Below are positions 51,411 through 61,000 of a DNA stretch of 64,000 nucleotides, one piece after another (positions within the stretch are counted from its first letter, which is position 1; each line of letters starts with the position of its first letter). The stretch spans positions 290,323,533 through 290,387,532 of the forward strand of contig CM041778.1 in the NCBI GenBank assembly GCA_023374045.1, read 5' to 3'. The stretch is from Limonium bicolor (taxonomy: Eukaryota; Streptophyta; Magnoliopsida; Caryophyllales; Plumbaginaceae). The position numbers were made by a program, and so were the translations under genes. The notes under the pieces were generated by a model that made no database searches, was not told the origin of the DNA, and saw only the letters and a program-made list of their open reading frames with translations.

Positions 51411-51475
51411 CAGCATTCGTGCTGACCCCCTTTGGGGGCTGTTTTTACACTTGCAGGTAAGAGGCCGATGAAGTC
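51411..51475 (+). other. U5 double stem-loop of C LTR
   Basis: CAGCA-TTCG-TGCTG (51411-51424), CCCCC-TTT-GGGGG (51426-51438), then a TTTTTACACTTGCAG/GTAAGAG stretch that resembles a splice acceptor joined to a donor. Repeated in the 3' LTR near 61920-61970. Confidence 0.78.
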
Positions 51476-51780
51476 AAACCACGAGAGTAGGAGCGGGTAG
51501 CCCTAGGTGGGACTTTATCTTGAGTACGGGTAGCGCCTGTGCACCCGTCAGTTAGTAGTTGAACCTGAGCTTGTGAAATACTGTAAGGTTTTGGAGAATA
51601 CTTTAAACTCGGTTGGTGTATGCATTATGGATATGTGAATGTAAATATTTAAGTAATGGTATTTCTTGTTGGTTAAACCGTAGCAAGGTCCTGGTGATAG
51701 TTATTTCCGCTGCGACGTTTAAGTATTAATTGTTAAGAAGAGATAACCACGACTGGCTTAGGATGGGGTGTTACAAAAAG

Positions 51781-51806
51781 TGGTATCAGAGCGTAGTTAC
51801 ACTCTG
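51781..51806 (+). other. Primer-binding site of element C with overlapping inverted repeat
   Basis: TGGTATCAGAGC (51781-51792) 5 bases after the LTR. CAGAGCGTAGTTACACTCTG (51787-51806) is the same palindrome as at 32681 with one mismatch. Confidence 0.92.
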
Positions 51807-52644
51807 ATCAAGAAATACCGGACATAAGAAACCACCGAGTTAGGATATAAGATAAGGATTAAGTGATGGGTTAAAGGAGTGAACTGTTAATGTGAGTAGA
51901 GTCAGATGACCACTAATAAGCGTGGATCGTCTTTACCGTCTACGGACGTTACAAATTCATTAACCGAAACAGTGGTGGATACGAATCTAATGTGAGTTAT
52001 GCTTGTTCAGATGTCAGGACGTCCTAGAGGAAGCCGAGGTCGCGGCCAGGGCGATGATGCTTCAGGGATACCGGAGGGGCAGACGATCGCAGAGATCGTG
52101 GCTGCTGCATTAGGGCGCATGGGCTATCAGCCTGGTGTGGGTGCACCACCTCCACCGCCACAACCCAAGGAACCAAATTGGGTGAAGAGTCTTGCAGACC
52201 TTCGACCCACACAACTTTAAGGGGGAGACCGATCCCCCAAGCTTGATAGCGTACATCTCCGAGCTGGAGACCAGCCTTTTGAGACCCTTGATGTCCCTGC
52301 TGGGATCAAGGTGCGTCTGGCTGCTTTCATCTGAAGGGGGCGGCAGGCGATGGTGGAAGTGGTGAGGCCGAGCATGTGGCCAATCCAGAGTTCGGCTGGG
52401 AGCATACACCGCCTTGCTACGAGCGAATACTACGCCGCCCATGTCCAGACGAAGAAGTCTTGCAGTTGGATGCGCTTAAGCAGACCACAAATGACGGTAG
52501 ACGAGTATTACACAGAGTTCACCGCCTTGCTCCGTCTTCTGCGAGGTCTTGGGTATTCAGACCAGATACTGGTGGACTGCTTCTATGGCGGGCTTAGCCA
52601 CCACTCCGCAACGGCATGGGGCGACGAGTTATACTGCTTTGCAG

Positions 52645-52748
52645 GTAATAAGAATGATTGAGATTTGAGTAAGTAAATGAGTAAGATATGGTTAAGTGAA
52701 TAAGATTAGTTTGTGAGAAATAAGAGGAACTAATACCTTGGAAAGCAG
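52645..52748 (+). other. Candidate intron 1 in gag
   Basis: CAG/GTAATAAG at the donor, CTAAT as a possible branch point, and GGAAAGCAG/GAG at the acceptor; 104 bases. The equivalent in the second copy (63145-63249) joins codon to codon in phase 0. It is AT-rich and stop-filled, unlike the flanking coding DNA. Confidence 0.6.
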
Positions 52749-52994
52749 GAGTGCTATCATCGCTGCTAAAGTTGAGATAACCGTCTAGCTGAGGGACGAG
52801 GACAATGCCAAGAGAAAGAGTGCTAGAAAGAGTACAGAACACCAAGGGCAAGGTGGGTACAAAAACAGAAGTACCAGCCTCAAGCCTAGAAGAACCAGAA
52901 CAAAAAGGAAAGGAAAAAGGAGAAGGCTAGTGATGAGCCACTGAAACTGACATATGCTTATGCTGCTAAGCCCCTGCGCTCTAGGGCGCCAAAA

Positions 52995-53068
52995 GTATGG
53001 AAATACATTTTGAATAAATAGAATAGTGACAACTTTGAGACACAATCACTGATGTGATGCTTAATCAG
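52995..53068 (+). other. Candidate intron 2 in gag
   Basis: GTATGGAAATAC...GCTTAATCAG, 74 bases. In the second copy (63503-63575) removal keeps the frame in phase 1 between the basic region and the first zinc knuckle. It is short for a plant intron, so less certain. Confidence 0.45.
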
Positions 53069-53406
53069 GTACCGAGACTGGTAAGGAAACCGGAGGTGGC
53101 TACCAACGGCACTACTATTGCCAGAGGTGCAAGGGGGACCACCCGGAGTTGACTGCAGGGGGAATAAGGTGGAGTGTAACTTTGTGGAGTACTCGGGCAC
53201 CGGGCATATGAGTGCTACGGGAACCCGGAGAGTAAGAACTACAAACCCAGTTTTAAGGTTAAGCCAAGACCGATCAGGGATCTGGATTCGACGGTCAGAG
53301 GAGGGGCAGCAACAACTACGGACAAGAACCCACGGGTGACCCAGAAGTCGGGACCCACACTACCTGGTGGACCGGGATGATGAGCCTGAACCCTCATCGA
53401 GGCCAG

Positions 53407-53537
53407 GTACCGCTACAACCACTTAGTAATAAAATTGTCTGTTACCGCATTATCATGCATGTTTGGTGAATAACAAAGTTAAGTAAGAATGAGTTAAGAT
53501 TAGAACTTAAGTAAAATCTAACCTACTACCACTTTAG
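53407..53537 (+). other. Candidate intron 3 joining gag to the AlkB region
   Basis: Donor GCCAG/GTACCG after the zinc knuckles, branch-like CTAAC, pyrimidine-rich end TACTACCACTTTAG/GAGG; 131 bases. Splicing (phase 1) opens the frame into the AlkB region; retention ends Gag at 53425-53427. Confidence 0.55.
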
Positions 53538-54269
53538 GAGGCTTCCACATCTGCTATCCAATACCATTTACACCTAGCCCGGAGAACACCGACATCGAAC
53601 CCATAGACTTTCCAACCGAACAATGTCAGGTTATCCGCCCAGGTATGATTTTTTAAGGGGATACTGACACCCGAAGCACAAATAGCCATCATCAGGAGAT
53701 GCAATCAACTAGGAGTGGGACCGGGGTTTTTACACACCGGAGTACCCAGGGGGAGCAAGGATGAAATTAAAAATGATGAGCTTAGGCAAGGATTGGAATC
53801 GTATGCCAAGAACTACCAAACCATGAGGATGCAAGATGGATTCTTACCACCGGGAATACCCGAAGAGTACCATCCAGTTATTACACAAGTCGTGGAAATC
53901 GCTCAGCAGTTGGAAGTTGAACCGATTCCAGACATTCAGGCAGACATTTGCATCGTAAAACTTCTACGAGAAGGATGGGCGACTTGGACTACACTAGGAT
54001 AAGGACGAGACAACGGAGTCTCTCGAAAGGGGGATACCCGTAGTGTCTTGGTCCATTGGGATGATGCGGAGTTCTTATACGCGAGCAGAAGCGTGCGGAC
54101 CGTGCAAATAAGTTGGTACTTAAGTCTGGAGATGTATTAATTATGGGAGAGTGTCAAGGATGTTATACCATGGGATTAAGAAATCAAGCTGAATACAGCA
54201 CCGTCAGCAGTAATTAATGCGACGCATATGAGACCTGGGAGATTAAACCTAACCTTTAGACAATATTAG
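53538..54269 (+). pseudogene. Captured AlkB-family 2OG/Fe(II) dioxygenase (ALKBH1-like), broken
   Basis: AlkB enzymes use Fe(II) and 2-oxoglutarate to remove methyl groups from nucleic-acid bases. Readable landmarks, in order: CQVIRPGM (ending 53647), QLGVGPG (53706-53726), PPGIPEEYHPVITQVVEIAQ, ADICIV (about 53940), GLH-stop-DKDE (53986-54009, the HxD iron ligands with TAG as the middle codon), DDAEFLY (about 54055), KSGDVLI (about 54125), the distal iron-ligand His (54169-54171) in a YHGIK context, and RPGRLNLTFRQY (54231-54266), which contains the family signature RxNxTxR that binds 2-oxoglutarate; stop at 54267-54269. The order and spacing match plant ALKBH1-like proteins. At least four frameshifts (the first in the T run at 53648-53654) and one nonsense codon make this copy inactive. 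It lies between gag and protease in the same orientation. Likely origin is capture of a host transcript; the substrate (RNA or DNA methyl-adenine or other) is unknown. Confidence 0.88.
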
Positions 54270-54421
54270 TCATGTAATATTAGAATAGAGATGGAGGATG
54301 AGATGTAAGATTGAAGCACATGTTGTAAACAGGATGGTTATGAATAAGATAACAGTGTTGTTCATATAAATTCTACGACTCTTGTTACCATCAATACTCA
54401 TGAAGCTTGTGAAACAATTAG
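54270..54421 (+). other. Spacer between AlkB region and protease, with candidate acceptor
   Basis: AT-rich, stop-filled. It ends in ACAATTAG/GTCATGG (AG at 54420-54421). Joining the 53406 donor exon to 54422 would be phase 1 and in frame with the protease. Confidence 0.4.
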
Positions 54422-54850
54422 GTCATGGACTCGGTACGGAAGGTGCGCTAAGCATACTTACAGAGGCACAGGCCGACGCCTGCGGTACTATCCTCACCGG
54501 CACCTTTCCGATTAATAGGATTGAGGCATCAGTTCTCTTCGACTCAGGGGCCTCGCATACCTTTGTCTCGGCATCATTCGCGAGCAGGTTGGGGCTAGAT
54601 GCTGATGAGCTACCCAACTTTACGGTTACGCTCCCGTCTAAGGAGAAGGTTCGTTGCACTCGTTACTACCGAGGAGCCACTGTCAGAATTAAGGGAGAAG
54701 ACTTTCCAGTCAGTTTTATTGAGTTCAGAGAGCAGGATTTGATGTTATCTTCGGGATGAACTGGTTGGAGCAGCACAAGGGACGTATCCTCTGCGCCGAG
54801 CATAGATTGCTGCTCAGGAGCCCGTCTAGGGTAACAATATCATACCGCCA
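54382..54850 (+). pseudogene. pol: Aspartic protease domain of element C
   Basis: The open stretch 54382-54759 contains the linker TEAQADACGTILTGTF and the active-site motif VLFDSGASHTF (DSG at 54541-54549), typical of Ty3/gypsy proteases. One frameshift near 54740 moves the end of the domain (IFGMNWLEQHKG) to another frame. It would cleave the Gag-Pol polyprotein. It follows the AlkB region and precedes the reverse transcriptase. Confidence 0.88.
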
Positions 54851-54920
54851 GAGGCCGAGAGCCTTCGACTAAGATCATCACCGCCATGGCAATGTATAAG
54901 GAATTGAGGAGAAAGAAGAA

Positions 54921-55860
54921 GTGTACCTCTGCTATGTACAGGACATAGAGAGAGACCCCGAGTTCGACCCCGACTTACCGGTAGTGTCGGAGTTCCCCGA
55001 CTTATTTCCACGGGAACTGCCTGGCATGCCACCCACTCGGGAGGTAGAGTTCACCATTGAGCTGCTACCTGGTACCGGACCGATAGCCAAGGCACCATAC
55101 CGTATGGCTCCGGCGGAAATGACTGAGTTAAAGAACAATTGAAATATTTGTTAGATAAGGGATTTATAAGACCAAGTGTGTCACTATGGGGAGCGCCAGT
55201 CCTCTTCGTGAAGAAGAAGGATGGTAGTCTCCGCCTCTGCATCGACTACAGAGAGCTAAATGCAGTGACAGTGAAGAATAAGTACCCACTACCCCGCATC
55301 GACGATCTGTTCGATCAGTTGAAGGGAGCATCTGTGTTCTCCAAGATTGATCTCAGATCGGGTATCATCAGATAGCCATTAAGGAGGGAGATATTGAGAA
55401 GACGGCATTCCGGACACGATACGGCCACTATGAGTTTACAGTGATGCCGTTCGGTTTATCGAACACCGGCGAAGTTTATGGATCTGATGAACCGCTTGTT
55501 CCGGGAGCAGCTGGACAAGTCGGTAGTTGTGTTTATTGATGACATTTTGATATACTACTAAATCTAAGGTTGAACATGAGGAACATCTGAGGAGAGTATT
55601 GGAAATATTGGGGAGAACCAGCTATATGCTAAGTTCTCCAAATGTGAGTTTTGGCTTGACCAGGTCTCTTTCCTAGGTCATGTCATCTCAGATGCTGGGA
55701 TCTCAGTGGATCCAGCAAGATTGATGCCGTACATACTTGGCCAAGACCAAAGACTGTTACAGACATCAGGAGCTTTCTCGGTCTGGCAGGTTACTACAGG
55801 AGGTTTGTTAGGGATTTCAGCAAGGTCGCGAAACCGATGACCAGTCTGATGAAGAAAGAT
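54921..55860 (+). pseudogene. pol: Reverse transcriptase domain of element C
   Basis: Motifs in order: [76 protein letters not shown], and the catalytic FIDD (55532-55543) in [11 protein letters not shown], then GHVIS and [21 protein letters not shown]. Frameshifts occur near 55138, 55370, 55470 and several later points, so no single frame spans it. The sequence is of the Tekay/Del Ty3/gypsy type. Confidence 0.9.
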
Positions 55861-56310
55861 GCACCGTTCTGTGGATGTTGACTGTGAGAAGTCATTTCAG
55901 AGCTTGAAGGACTCACTGACCACTGCACCGGTTCTGACCATTCAGACGGTACAGAGGGCTTTGAGGTTTATTGTGATGCATCCGGCAGAGGGCTGGGTTG
56001 CGTGCTCATGCAACATGGCAAGGTGGTGGCATATGCCTCATGCCAGTTGAAGAAACATGAGGAGAACACCCCACACATGATTTAGAGCTGGAGCTGTAGT
56101 CTTCGCTTTGAAGATATGGCGCCACTACTTACGGGGTTAATGTGACGATCTACACCGATCATAAGAGTTTGAGATACATATTCACTCAGAAAGTTGAATC
56201 TTCGATAGAGGAGATGGTTAGAGTTTCTGAAAGACTATGACATTGACCTCCAATACAAAGAAGGGAAGGCCAATGTTGTAGCAGACGCCCTGTGCCGTCG
56301 AGCACACTCA
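55861..56310 (+). pseudogene. pol: RNase H domain of element C
   Basis: Follows RT in the usual order. Recognisable pieces in different frames: [28 protein letters not shown], FALKIWRHYL, IYTDHKSLRYIFTQ (about 56148-56192), [22 protein letters not shown]. Several one-base indels break the domain. Confidence 0.85.
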
Positions 56311-57590
56311 CTCCATTCGCTAGTTTCCTTCTCCAGCTTGGTTATGAGGTGCGAGAGGCTCAGAGGACAGATGAGTACATAGAGAGGTCAGACAAGCTGA
56401 TAGATGGTACCTTTGAGGGTCAGAAATACGACTTCAGACTTCATGACGATGATCTGATCAACTTAAGGGCCGATTATGCATACCACGGGGCAACACGGAT
56501 CTGAAAGACCGTATACTACGGGAATCACACTGTTCTTAGTTTCCATCCATCCGGGAGCCTCTAAAATGTATAAAGACATGAAGAGATACTTCTGGTGGTC
56601 GGGGATGAAGACAGATGTCACCGAGTTCGTCTTGAGGTGTCCACATGCCAGAAGGTAAAATTTGAGCACCGACGACCGGCGAATGGTACAGTCGATGCCA
56701 GTTCCGGAGTGGAAGTTCCATGATATCTCCATGGACTTCGTAGTTGGGCTTCCACCTGCTAGGGGAGGTCTCAACATGATATGGGTGATGTGGATCGCCT
56801 TACCAAAGTAGCCCGATTCATACCGATGAAGGCTACTTGGAAGGTGACCAAATTAGCTGAGTTATTGAGAAAGAAATAATGAGACATCACGGGATACCAA
56901 AGACCATAGTGTCAGACAGAGATACCAGATTCCTTTCGAGGTACTGGAGAGCTAATAGAGAAGCGTTGGGTACAGAACTCAAGCTGAGTACCGCGTTCCA
57001 TCCTCAGACAGATGGTCAGACTGAGCGTACTATTCAGACACTCGAGGACATGCTGAGGGCATGTGCCTTAGACTTCCAGGGCAGTTGGATTGACAGACTA
57101 CATCTGATCGAGTTTTCATACAACAACAGCTATCACGCTTCGATCAAGATGGCATCTTTTCAAGCGTTGTACGGTAGACCATGTCGTACACCACTCTGCT
57201 GGGATGAGTCGAGTGAGACGATCATTATAGGACCAGAGTACTTAGAGCAAGTTAAGGCTGAAGTTCAGCAAATCAGGGAGAACATGAAAGCTGCTCAAGA
57301 TAGGCAGAAGTCGTATGCTGATGTTCGACGACGGGACCTGGAGTTCGCAGTGGGCGACCAGGTATTTCGAGTTTCACCGATGAAGGGTATTCAGGTTTGG
57401 CAGAAGGGCAAATTAAGCCCGAAATTGGTTGGTCCTTATGAGATTACGGAGCGGGTGGGCCCGGTTGCTTACAGGTTGAATTTACCTGTTGAGCTGGGTA
57501 AAGTGCATGATGTTTTTCACGTTTCACAGCTAAAGAAATACATGCACCACCCCTCCCATGTGTTAGAACCCGAGAGGTTGACTTTAGAAC
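56311..57590 (+). pseudogene. pol: Integrase of element C
   Basis: The N-terminal zinc-binding region is degraded (SIHPGASKMYKDMKRYFWW near 56540-56610). The core follows: FHDISMDFVVGLPP (about 56720), VDRLTK in a shifted frame near 56790 (first catalytic Asp), then a 264-codon open stretch (56879-57673) with HHGIPKTIVSDRDTRF (second Asp) and AFHPQTDGQTERTIQTLE (catalytic Glu). The GPY/F module (KLSPKLVGPYEITERVGPV, then VFHVSQLKKY) ends it. Target selection in chromoviruses is helped by the following chromodomain. Confidence 0.92.
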
Positions 57591-57765
57591 CAAATATGAG
57601 ATCCGTGGAGACTCCTCAGAGATCTTGGACAGTAAGACTAGGGACAATCGCCACAAGTCAGTGCGACTGGTGAAGGTTCTCTGGTCAAACCAGGATGTCG
57701 AAGAGGCCATGTGGGAATTGGAGGATAAGATGAGGGCGAAGTACCCTTCTTTGTTTACTGACTAG
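57591..57765 (+). pseudogene. pol: C-terminal chromodomain of element C
   Basis: After a frameshift near 57610 the frame reads SVRLVKVLWSNQDVEEAMWE and ends KYPSLFTD, stop 57763-57765. This is the shortened chromodomain typical of plant chromoviruses of the Tekay/Del group, thought to steer integration to heterochromatin. Confidence 0.85.
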
Positions 57766-58060
57766 ATCGTATAGGGTACGGGGCGTACCCCTTTTTAATG
57801 GGGGTAGAGCTTCCTCGCTTTTGAGTTAAGAAACAAACTTGTTGTCGTTGTTTGGTTGTCTAAGATGTGAATTTGTGTGTAAGTTGCTACACTTTGGTGT
57901 TAAGTTTGAGCTATGTATAATACTTATGTATTGTATTTGAGATTGACCTTTGAGTCTTGAGATGTGTGAATGTGAATATAAGTTGTGGTGTTAAGATTAA
58001 GGGAATTGAGAACCGTGAATGGTTAAGCATATATGTGAACTTTGGGGACAAAGTTCTTTT
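57766..58060 (+). other. 3' untranslated region of element C with second polypurine-like palindrome
   Basis: Non-coding. GGGCGTACCCCTTTTTAATG and GGGGTAGAGC at 57780-57810 sit just after the pol stop, as in D. Confidence 0.75.
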
Positions 58061-58073
58061 AAGGGGGGTAGAT
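58061..58073 (+). other. Polypurine tract of element C
   Basis: AAGGGGGGTAGAT directly before the LTR start. Confidence 0.93.
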
Positions 58074-61000
58074 TGAAATACCCCAAACTTAGATATGGTG
58101 TTTAAATGATAAACTAAGTTATAATGAGGCTAAATAATGCCTTAGAAACATTAAGAAAACATAAGGAAACACCAAAAGAGCAGTTTAAACAAAAACGTGC
58201 TCTAAACTAGGAGAGACTTGGGTGAGTACCCAAATATTGTTCTAAGACCTTAGGAATATCCTAATGGTCATTTTAAATCAATTACCAAAGAAAACCAAGC
58301 TTGAAAACAAGTTAAAACATAAAATGTGCTTTAAGGAGTCTTAAAGCACATTTTTGAAAAATTGTCTTGTAAATGTGTTTTGAATGGCTAAATTTCCATT
58401 ATTACTCTTTAATTAACATGTGTACTAATTAGTATCACATTAGGAGGTCTAAATCAATGGGAAATCAAAAATTTCACAAATATGTGCCTTGGTTAGTGAA
58501 TAGTAACCAAATAGAGCCTAGTTTAGTCTTTAAGCAATTAAGTCTAATTAATTGGTCAAACAAGACCATGACCAACCTAATTAATAGAGGGGGCCGGTTT
58601 TCTAAGGTTGTGACTCACCATGAGTAGCCAAATGGTATTAGAAAAGAAGAGGGAAAAGTAAGGAGTTACTATTTACTTTAAGGAAACAAGTATCTCATTT
58701 TACTTACCTCTCTCCTCATCTCTTCATTCCTCACCTTCCCACCGGTTTTCTTTGCTCTCTTTCTTCTCTCTCACGTAAAACTCAACCTCCATGCTTGCTC
58801 CATCTAGCTTTGATCACTACTTGCTCATCTTAGCTCCAAAACCAAAACAAATTACATATTCCACTTAGTTAGCTCAGCTCCCTCTTTCTATCTTTTCAAA
58901 ACTTCAAGAGCTTTGATTTGGTGCCAAGCCAAGCCACCATTAGAGGAGGAAATTCAAGTTTGGAGACTCCATTGGCTTCTCCATTCTCTTAAGGTAAAGA
59001 AAGTGTAAGAAAATCTAGGTTTCCATCACTTTTCTTCTTGACCGAAAATACATGCTCATGAGGCTTCATTTTAATGCCTTGTTCTAGCTTATTTTCTACT
59101 CTTCAAAGGATTGAGGAGGTCCTTCTTGCTTCATATCCTAGCTTGTCTTGAGAAACCAAGGTAAAACAATCACCTTAATACCTTAAAGCACATTTTTAAC
59201 CTAGGGTTTGTTCCTTAGGGTTAATGTATTATCTAGTAGTCATTGGAGTCCTTGGATATTGGTTAGAACATTGGCAAGGAGATATATATATTGGTGACCG
59301 AGATTGAGCCAGGAAAAACCTAAGGAAGAAAGTTTTTAAAGCTTGTAAAAGAACAAGGTAAATTACTTACCTTAAGGTGTTTTATTGTTTAAGGGAATGG
59401 GATTTAGATATGTGATGAGTTTAGTGTAGAGTTTACATTAGGAAAGGACTATATATAACCTAGGAGAAACAATGATCATGTTTGTGAACTTGTGATTAAA
59501 GAGCCAATGAGAAAAGGGATAGTTTAAGAATATCAAGGTGAATTACAAGAAGCATTTATTTCAATGGGAGCCTTGTTGTGTGTATTTGCAGGTTAAAGAC
59601 AAATATGTGTGGAAATTCAGTGGTTAAGATTATTGTCATTTAAGGGCCTAAGTGCCAAGCATTTAAGTTTATGCACTATATGATGATGTGTTGTAGTTTT
59701 GGTGTAAATTGTGTGTTAAGGTGTTGTGATGAGAATTTGAGTGATATTGGTTGGTTGATGGAGAAAACCCAAGTGTTAGCATGTGCTATATACTAGAGAA
59801 CCCATGGCAAAATTTAAAGGAGAACTTAAGTGTTTAAGATGTTCTAAGGGAATCTAATGACTAGGGAAGTACTAGGAAGTTTTAGAGGTTGTCTTGATGA
59901 AAAGGGGTGAGATTAAGGTGTTTAATGAGTTATAATGACTAGGGCATCACCATGGAGGATTTAGGAATCAAGAATGTATTTGAGTATTTAGGACTTAGGC
60001 AAATGTTGGTAACAACTAGGAAGGAAATAATGTGTTGATGGATGGAAGCATAAGCTTGTGAAGGGACTTTAGGTTAATGCATAAAAGAGTTTTAGATGGT
60101 GAAAGATGCTTGGGAGATGATGTTGTGTTGGGGAAACATTTGGCATAGTGGTTACATTAGGTATGAACCACCACCTAGAAACCTAGTGGAAAATATTACA
60201 AGTGTTGGTATGATTACAAGGAAAAATGCATAATGATTAAAGTGGATGTTGGTGAGTGATTTAAAGTGTTTAGTGGTTGGCTTAAGGTGTATTTGAGGTG
60301 CCAAATGAGGTTAGAACATACTAGGATATATGAGGAGAAGTTTGGAGTTAAAAGAGAATTTAGAAACAAGTTTCTGGAGCCGACCGACCTTAGGGACCGG
60401 ACCTGCAAGGTCGGTCGAGCTCAGTTTACACTGCCGGAGAAAGTTTCTGGAACCGACCGAACTTGGGGACCGGACTTACAAGTTCGGTCGGGCTTGTATT
60501 TTGTGAAGGAATTAAGTCTCTGGAACGGACCGACCTTGGACCGGACTTGCAAGGTCGGTCATGCCTAGAATTTTGTATGGGAATTAGTCTGTGGAATCGA
60601 CCGAACGTAGGACCGGACTTGGCAAGTTCGGTCGGACTTAAATTTCCCACGGGGAAAAACTCTCGGGAATGGACCGACCTTGGGGAGCGGACTTGCAAGG
60701 TTGGTCGGGGTAGAATTTTCAAACGGTGATAGGTTCTGGAATGGACCGACCTTGGGTAAGGTCGGTCGGTAAGTTCGGTCGAGCCTAAAACAAAAAAAAG
60801 AGAAAAATTTTAAATTCTAAGGATGATGATTGGTATTAGGGTATGCCATTGGTAGGGTAGTAATGATTAGGAACCTAAGAACGTAAGGGATTAAGCTAAG
60901 ATAAGTATAAACTTTAATGTTTAAAGTTAAGTTTATAAGATTAAGTGGCAGGGATTTAAGAGGATGTCCAATGGGAATCTTTGGGACTAAGTGAGTTAAG

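Larger units (their letters stand above)
47552..51775 (+). repeat. 5' LTR of element C (4.22 kb)
   Basis: Runs from TGAAATACCCC to GGGGTGTTACA. A pyrimidine-rich patch lies at 48180-48260, the hairpin array at 49867-50270, the U5 stem-loops at 51411-51475 and a TTCCGCTGCG box at 51705. Short open frames in the hairpin array are artefacts. Confidence 0.93.
51999..53406 (+). pseudogene. gag: gag of element C, first copy, frameshifted, with candidate introns
   Basis: Starts at the ATG about 220 bases after the primer site (MLVQMSGRPRGSRGRG). The N-terminus is Arg/Gly-rich, then a Pro-rich linker and the capsid region, which is much better preserved in the second copy (62674-63168). Next comes a basic region, then two zinc knuckles (53120-53200) damaged by one-base losses. 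Compared with the second copy it has many one-base deletions, three of them within about 29 bases near 52350. Two segments bounded by GT and AG interrupt the frame (52645-52748, 52995-53068), and a third begins at 53407. Without splicing the frame would end at TAG 53425-53427. Two in-frame TAG codons occur in the basic region in both copies. Confidence 0.85.
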
